Shown here: positions 59,301 to 62,000 of the stretch, in pieces | How positions within the stretch are numbered: the stretch's first letter is position 1 | Layout of the letters: each line of letters starts with the position of its first letter | Assembly (NCBI RefSeq): GCF_001039355.2 | Contig: NW_019774014.1 | Location: 35,671 to 97,670, forward strand | Origin: Lingula anatina | Taxonomy: Eukaryota; Brachiopoda; Lingulata; Lingulida; Lingulidae | Direction: 5' to 3' | Length of the DNA stretch: 62,000 bases | Program-made: the position numbers and the translations under genes | Notes under the pieces: generated by a model | Told to the model about the DNA's origin: nothing | Seen by the model: the letters and a program-made list of their open reading frames with translations, nothing else | Database searches by the model: none

Positions 59301-59337
59301 AACTAGTGTCCGATGCCCGCTTTGTGTAGGTTTCCGT
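56315..59337 (-). CDS. Secreted protein with two CTHRC1-type domains (5' end not found)
   Basis: Exons: 59337-59139 (199 nt), 58596-58435 (162), 57519-57416 (104), 56904-56700 (205), 56466-56315 (152). All are GT-AG with matching phases 1,1,0,1, giving 273 residues and a TGA at 56315-56317. Exons 1-2 form one CTHRC1 domain (CARWYFKFNGNECSNPG; SGICNGFSAGDVTISLHTG, GWTTISRIRVEE). Exon 3 is a linker (VVGTSGISALRLPVFNRQYW). Exons 4-5 form a second domain (SETYSKKSALTALRVLWNGD, CARWYFTFNGTECSNPG; GTCVGLPAGDITLNFAVSHC) ending ASNMMAEEIFLDTY like the family C terminus. The first exon listed begins in phase 0, so at least one 5' exon is missing, expected between 59345 and 60220. Exons 1-2 are duplicated at 30623-31218. 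Confidence 0.75.
57809..57825. repeat. Poly-G run (17)
   Basis: Homopolymer g within an intron of the two-domain CTHRC1 gene; could form a G-rich structure or be length-unstable. Confidence 0.9.
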
Positions 59338-60222
59338 CTATAATTTAAACACAGTATATAAATATAAATATAAACATGATGTTCTTACCAACCGTTATTT
59401 TGTTTAAAATGTCGCCTTATACGTTCTATAGAATCATTCTATATACTAACGTATGAAGTGAGCGTAGTTTCCCTGTGAGACTTATAAATCACTGCTACTA
59501 CTACGGTTTCTTATACGACTTAAATTAAGTCCATATGCCAAAACATAATCAAAATTAATCACTCGATCAGCCATAAAAACTGAAAAAGCACATTTTATTT
59601 AAATTTCTGGTCGTAAACTTGACCTTCTCTGTCCATGTAGTTCGTAAAAGGCCGCCAAATGACGTAGCAATATATGACGCATTCCTGCTGCGCGCGCAAT
59701 AGCACAATAATTCAAATGCGGTTTGGCGAAGACGATAAAAGGATATATCTAAATACATGTCATTTTTTCAGAAATATGAAACGAAAACCACTGAAAATTT
59801 TTGATATTCCCTTGAAGTTTGCTATTTGAAAGTGTATGGTGGCATTTAATCATATGTATTGGCAAAGATTTGACTTCATATGCGTATATTTGGCATATGT
59901 ATTATTATAAATTGGCTTTATATTTGCATCCTCTAGAAAATCAACGCTGAATCTTTACATACCATGTATGCATTTTCATCTCGTGTTGAAATCTCCTGGT
60001 GGAGGGTAAACTCTTTAACGTTGAACAAAGTATATGAATCACATGACCCTGAAGAAAAAATAAGAGTAATTCATAAGAGTTATTACCGCGAGCGCACGTT
60101 TGTGTGTTGGCATCTATGGCTGATTTCTCTAGAAAGAAACATACTGTTTCTTACAATAACCAAAATTGAATCAAGAATTATATTGAAAACACATATAATG
60201 ACAATAACGAGCACGGTCATAT

Positions 60223-61577
60223 TCAGCTTAATTTACCAGTGCCGGTTGGTCCTATCTCCTCAAATGCGAAATACCCGTATGAGTTCCATCCCATGTGAGC
60301 GTCCGCCCCACCACCCCTGTCTCGGATGTGTATCTGTATGGTGAGAGTACCTGCAGCAATTCCCCAGCAAATACCAGAGACTTTGAGAAAATATAGAAAA
60401 TGCGTTAAAACAGAACATCGCCCACACTCAAAATTGACATATTTCTAATCAGTGGAGTTTCTAAAGTTGCATTGCTAACCAAGTTGCATTGCCCTGTTTT
60501 ATAATCACTCATCTCAGCGGGACGTCTGATGATGATAAGTTTTTTTTAGCTCACTATAGAATACAAATCTGGTTCCTGTGATGTACCCTATACTATAGCA
60601 ATTGATTTTATTTGTCAGCAGTCATCTGGTTTCCTGTGCCAAGTAAGCCGAAATCAGACGGGAAACACACCTTAAGTGGACCTAAAGGTTTGAGACGGTT
60701 AAACATTTTTTCCAAGTGTCCCAACACAATTTAATGGTTATTATTCGATATGCAGTAGGTCCCAGAAAAAGTGTTTTAGCAACATTGCAGATTAATTTCG
60801 AATTAAAATCAAGTGTATGTTGGCTTTTCAATTTTTGATACTGAATTTCCGTAGATGGCGTCCTATATCTTTTTTGGACATTCAATGTTGTATGTTCTTT
60901 TTTTTTTTTTTTTTTTTTGGGATATTCTGGGTAAAAGCTATTTGTGAATTTTTGACCTCATCACCAATTTTCTACTTTTTACTGATCTTAACTCAAAGTT
61001 TCAAACACAAGCACACATCAAAATGGCCATAATGACATAACGTCATATTTTAAGAGCAGTTGTTACATGAAGGCAACAAGATTTCCGAGAAACAATCCCG
61101 TCGATAATACAAAAACATGATTTCTAACATGACTATATATAATTACATGATCCGTGCTCGTGCTTGTCTCTGCGTGAGGCATGGTACTCCACAAATTCGA
61201 TGGTGCCTGGGTTGGAACATTCTGCCCCGTTAATCTTGAAGTAGAATCCAGTGGCACAACCGTTACACGCTATGGCGGCGCGGATTGTTCCACTGTAGGA
61301 AATTCGAAGCCCGGTGCTGGACTGTTGCTTTACATATGTGTAGCTCTGAAAGGTAAATAGATATAAAGGTTAATCATTTTCGACGAAATCATCCCTTGAC
61401 TCAAAACAATGAAAACACAATTCCACGGAAACGATCTCCTCTTGCTTTTTATGTATGCTGACAATTTTTTTGTTTTTCTGATCGAAATAATTATGACTGA
61501 AAGGCACCCATTAAAGGACAATCTTCGAATTTATGCAGTGATTGGACACATACACACACACACACACATACACACAC

Positions 61578-61610
<33 letters not shown>

Positions 61611-61739
61611 TCAACATCCCCCCCCCCCCCCCCAGAATATTCCTTACCGGGCCGTCGCCGTTTACGCCTCCAAAGCTGCTCGGATAACCTTCGTAATGAA
61701 TATTGGTCACCGGTGCTTCGTCACAATCTTTCGTATTTC
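60223..61739 (-). CDS. CTHRC1-domain secreted protein, 3' part (continues past window)
   Basis: Exons: 61739-61648 (92 nt, phase 1 to 0, linker DCDEAPVTNIHYEGYP), 61345-61147 (199 nt, phase 0 to 1; TYVKQQSSTGLRISYSG, GFYFKINGAECSNPGTIEF) and 60380-60223 (SGICWGIAAGTLTIQIHI, YGYFAFEEIGPTGTGK then LS and TGA). It parallels exons 3-5 of the 38342-55478 gene in length, phase and sequence. Signal/PAN and Cys-rich exons are expected beyond 62000. At the site where the paralogue stops (TAA), this copy reads two residues further. A gtaaat donor-like site at the same place could permit splicing onward, but the next exon upstream of 59337 starts in a different phase. Confidence 0.75.
60898..60919. repeat. 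Poly-T run (22)
   Basis: Homopolymer t followed by gg in the intron between the two CTHRC1 domain exons. There is no clear retroposon body next to it. Confidence 0.9.
61547..61633. repeat. (CA)n-(GA)n-(C)n composite tract
   Basis: CA repeats, then about 15 GA units, then a C16 run that stops only about 8 bp before the linker-exon donor on the minus strand. Corresponds to the CA tract at 40120-40174 in the paralogue. Confidence 0.9.
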
Positions 61740-62000
61740 CTAATAGATTCACAAATTATGGCTATCAGCACTTAGCTCTTGTTGCTATATTTTGAATTTC
61801 ATGACATACTATGTTGAATATACCACAGTCTGGGAAAAAACGGGCCTCTTGGGCTTACTTACGGTAGAAACTTTCAAAACATTGTTCAATATACTTTAGA
61901 TTAGCAGGAATCAAGCCACAATATGCAAGACAATCGTAGTTTAAAAAAAATTCTTTATCATTCCCTGATTCAACAGGTTTTGCCTAACAGGCGACAAACT

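Noticed and set aside
59600-59760. Search for the missing linker exon before 59337
   Set aside because: Acceptor- and donor-like pairs here give the wrong exit phase or include stops; none is supportable.
1-62000. CRISPR array, rRNA, bacterial operon features
   Set aside because: No short direct repeats with unique spacers, no rRNA-like sequence and no prokaryotic gene organisation; the window is eukaryotic.

Overview
This is a eukaryotic, intron-rich, AT-rich and very repeat-dense window. Good splice signals (gtaagt donors, pyrimidine-tract acceptors), DIRS, Ginger-like, Penelope, Tc1-like and Gypsy elements, a Roco-type GTPase and secreted CTHRC1/PAN-domain genes point to a marine invertebrate. 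A bivalve mollusc is my best inference, but the species cannot be fixed from sequence alone. Two single unresolved bases (12869, 29558) show a draft assembly.

Layout, left to right. 1-4950: no convincing gene; diverged repeats and GT-rich tracts. 4951-9541: a decayed DIRS-order (tyrosine-recombinase) retroelement on the minus strand, with gag, RT/RNase H and recombinase remnants and unusual permuted direct repeats at its ends. 9692-13304: a Ginger-like DNA transposon with palindrome-rich TIRs. It carries an eight-exon integrase gene whose spliced frame is fully open and whose D-D-35-E triad is intact. A tRNA-like Pol III box pair sits in its left arm.

14754-28861 (plus strand): 5' part of a Roco-family (ROC domain) GTPase gene. 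Between a short acidic first exon and the P-loop exon lies a tandem array of about 230-470 bp intron units, nine of which carry a 9-nt microexon. The microexons differ from one another while their flanking introns are near-identical. All recognised exons are phase 1 and no junction can create a stop. This is the most unusual system here. The introns host a 2.5 kb foldback element, a TIR-bracketed Penelope GIY-YIG fragment and a palindromic Tc1-like element.

30623-61739 (minus strand): a duplicated cluster of secreted-protein genes ending in CTHRC1-type C-terminal domains. One five-exon model (38342-55478) joins signal peptide/PAN, a Cys-rich exon, a linker and a CTHRC1 domain with consistent phases across a 14 kb repeat-filled intron. 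A second gene (56315-59337) has two CTHRC1 domains. A third (60223-61739) runs off the window. One copy of the cluster was interrupted by a palindromic Tc1-like element, itself interrupted by a Gypsy retrotransposon with identical 155-bp LTRs. A possible membrane coiled-coil gene (53224-53501) lies inside the large intron.

The Roco and CTHRC1/PAN genes converge near 29-30.6 kb. Both families are commonly expanded in invertebrates, and an immune or extracellular-recognition role is inference only.
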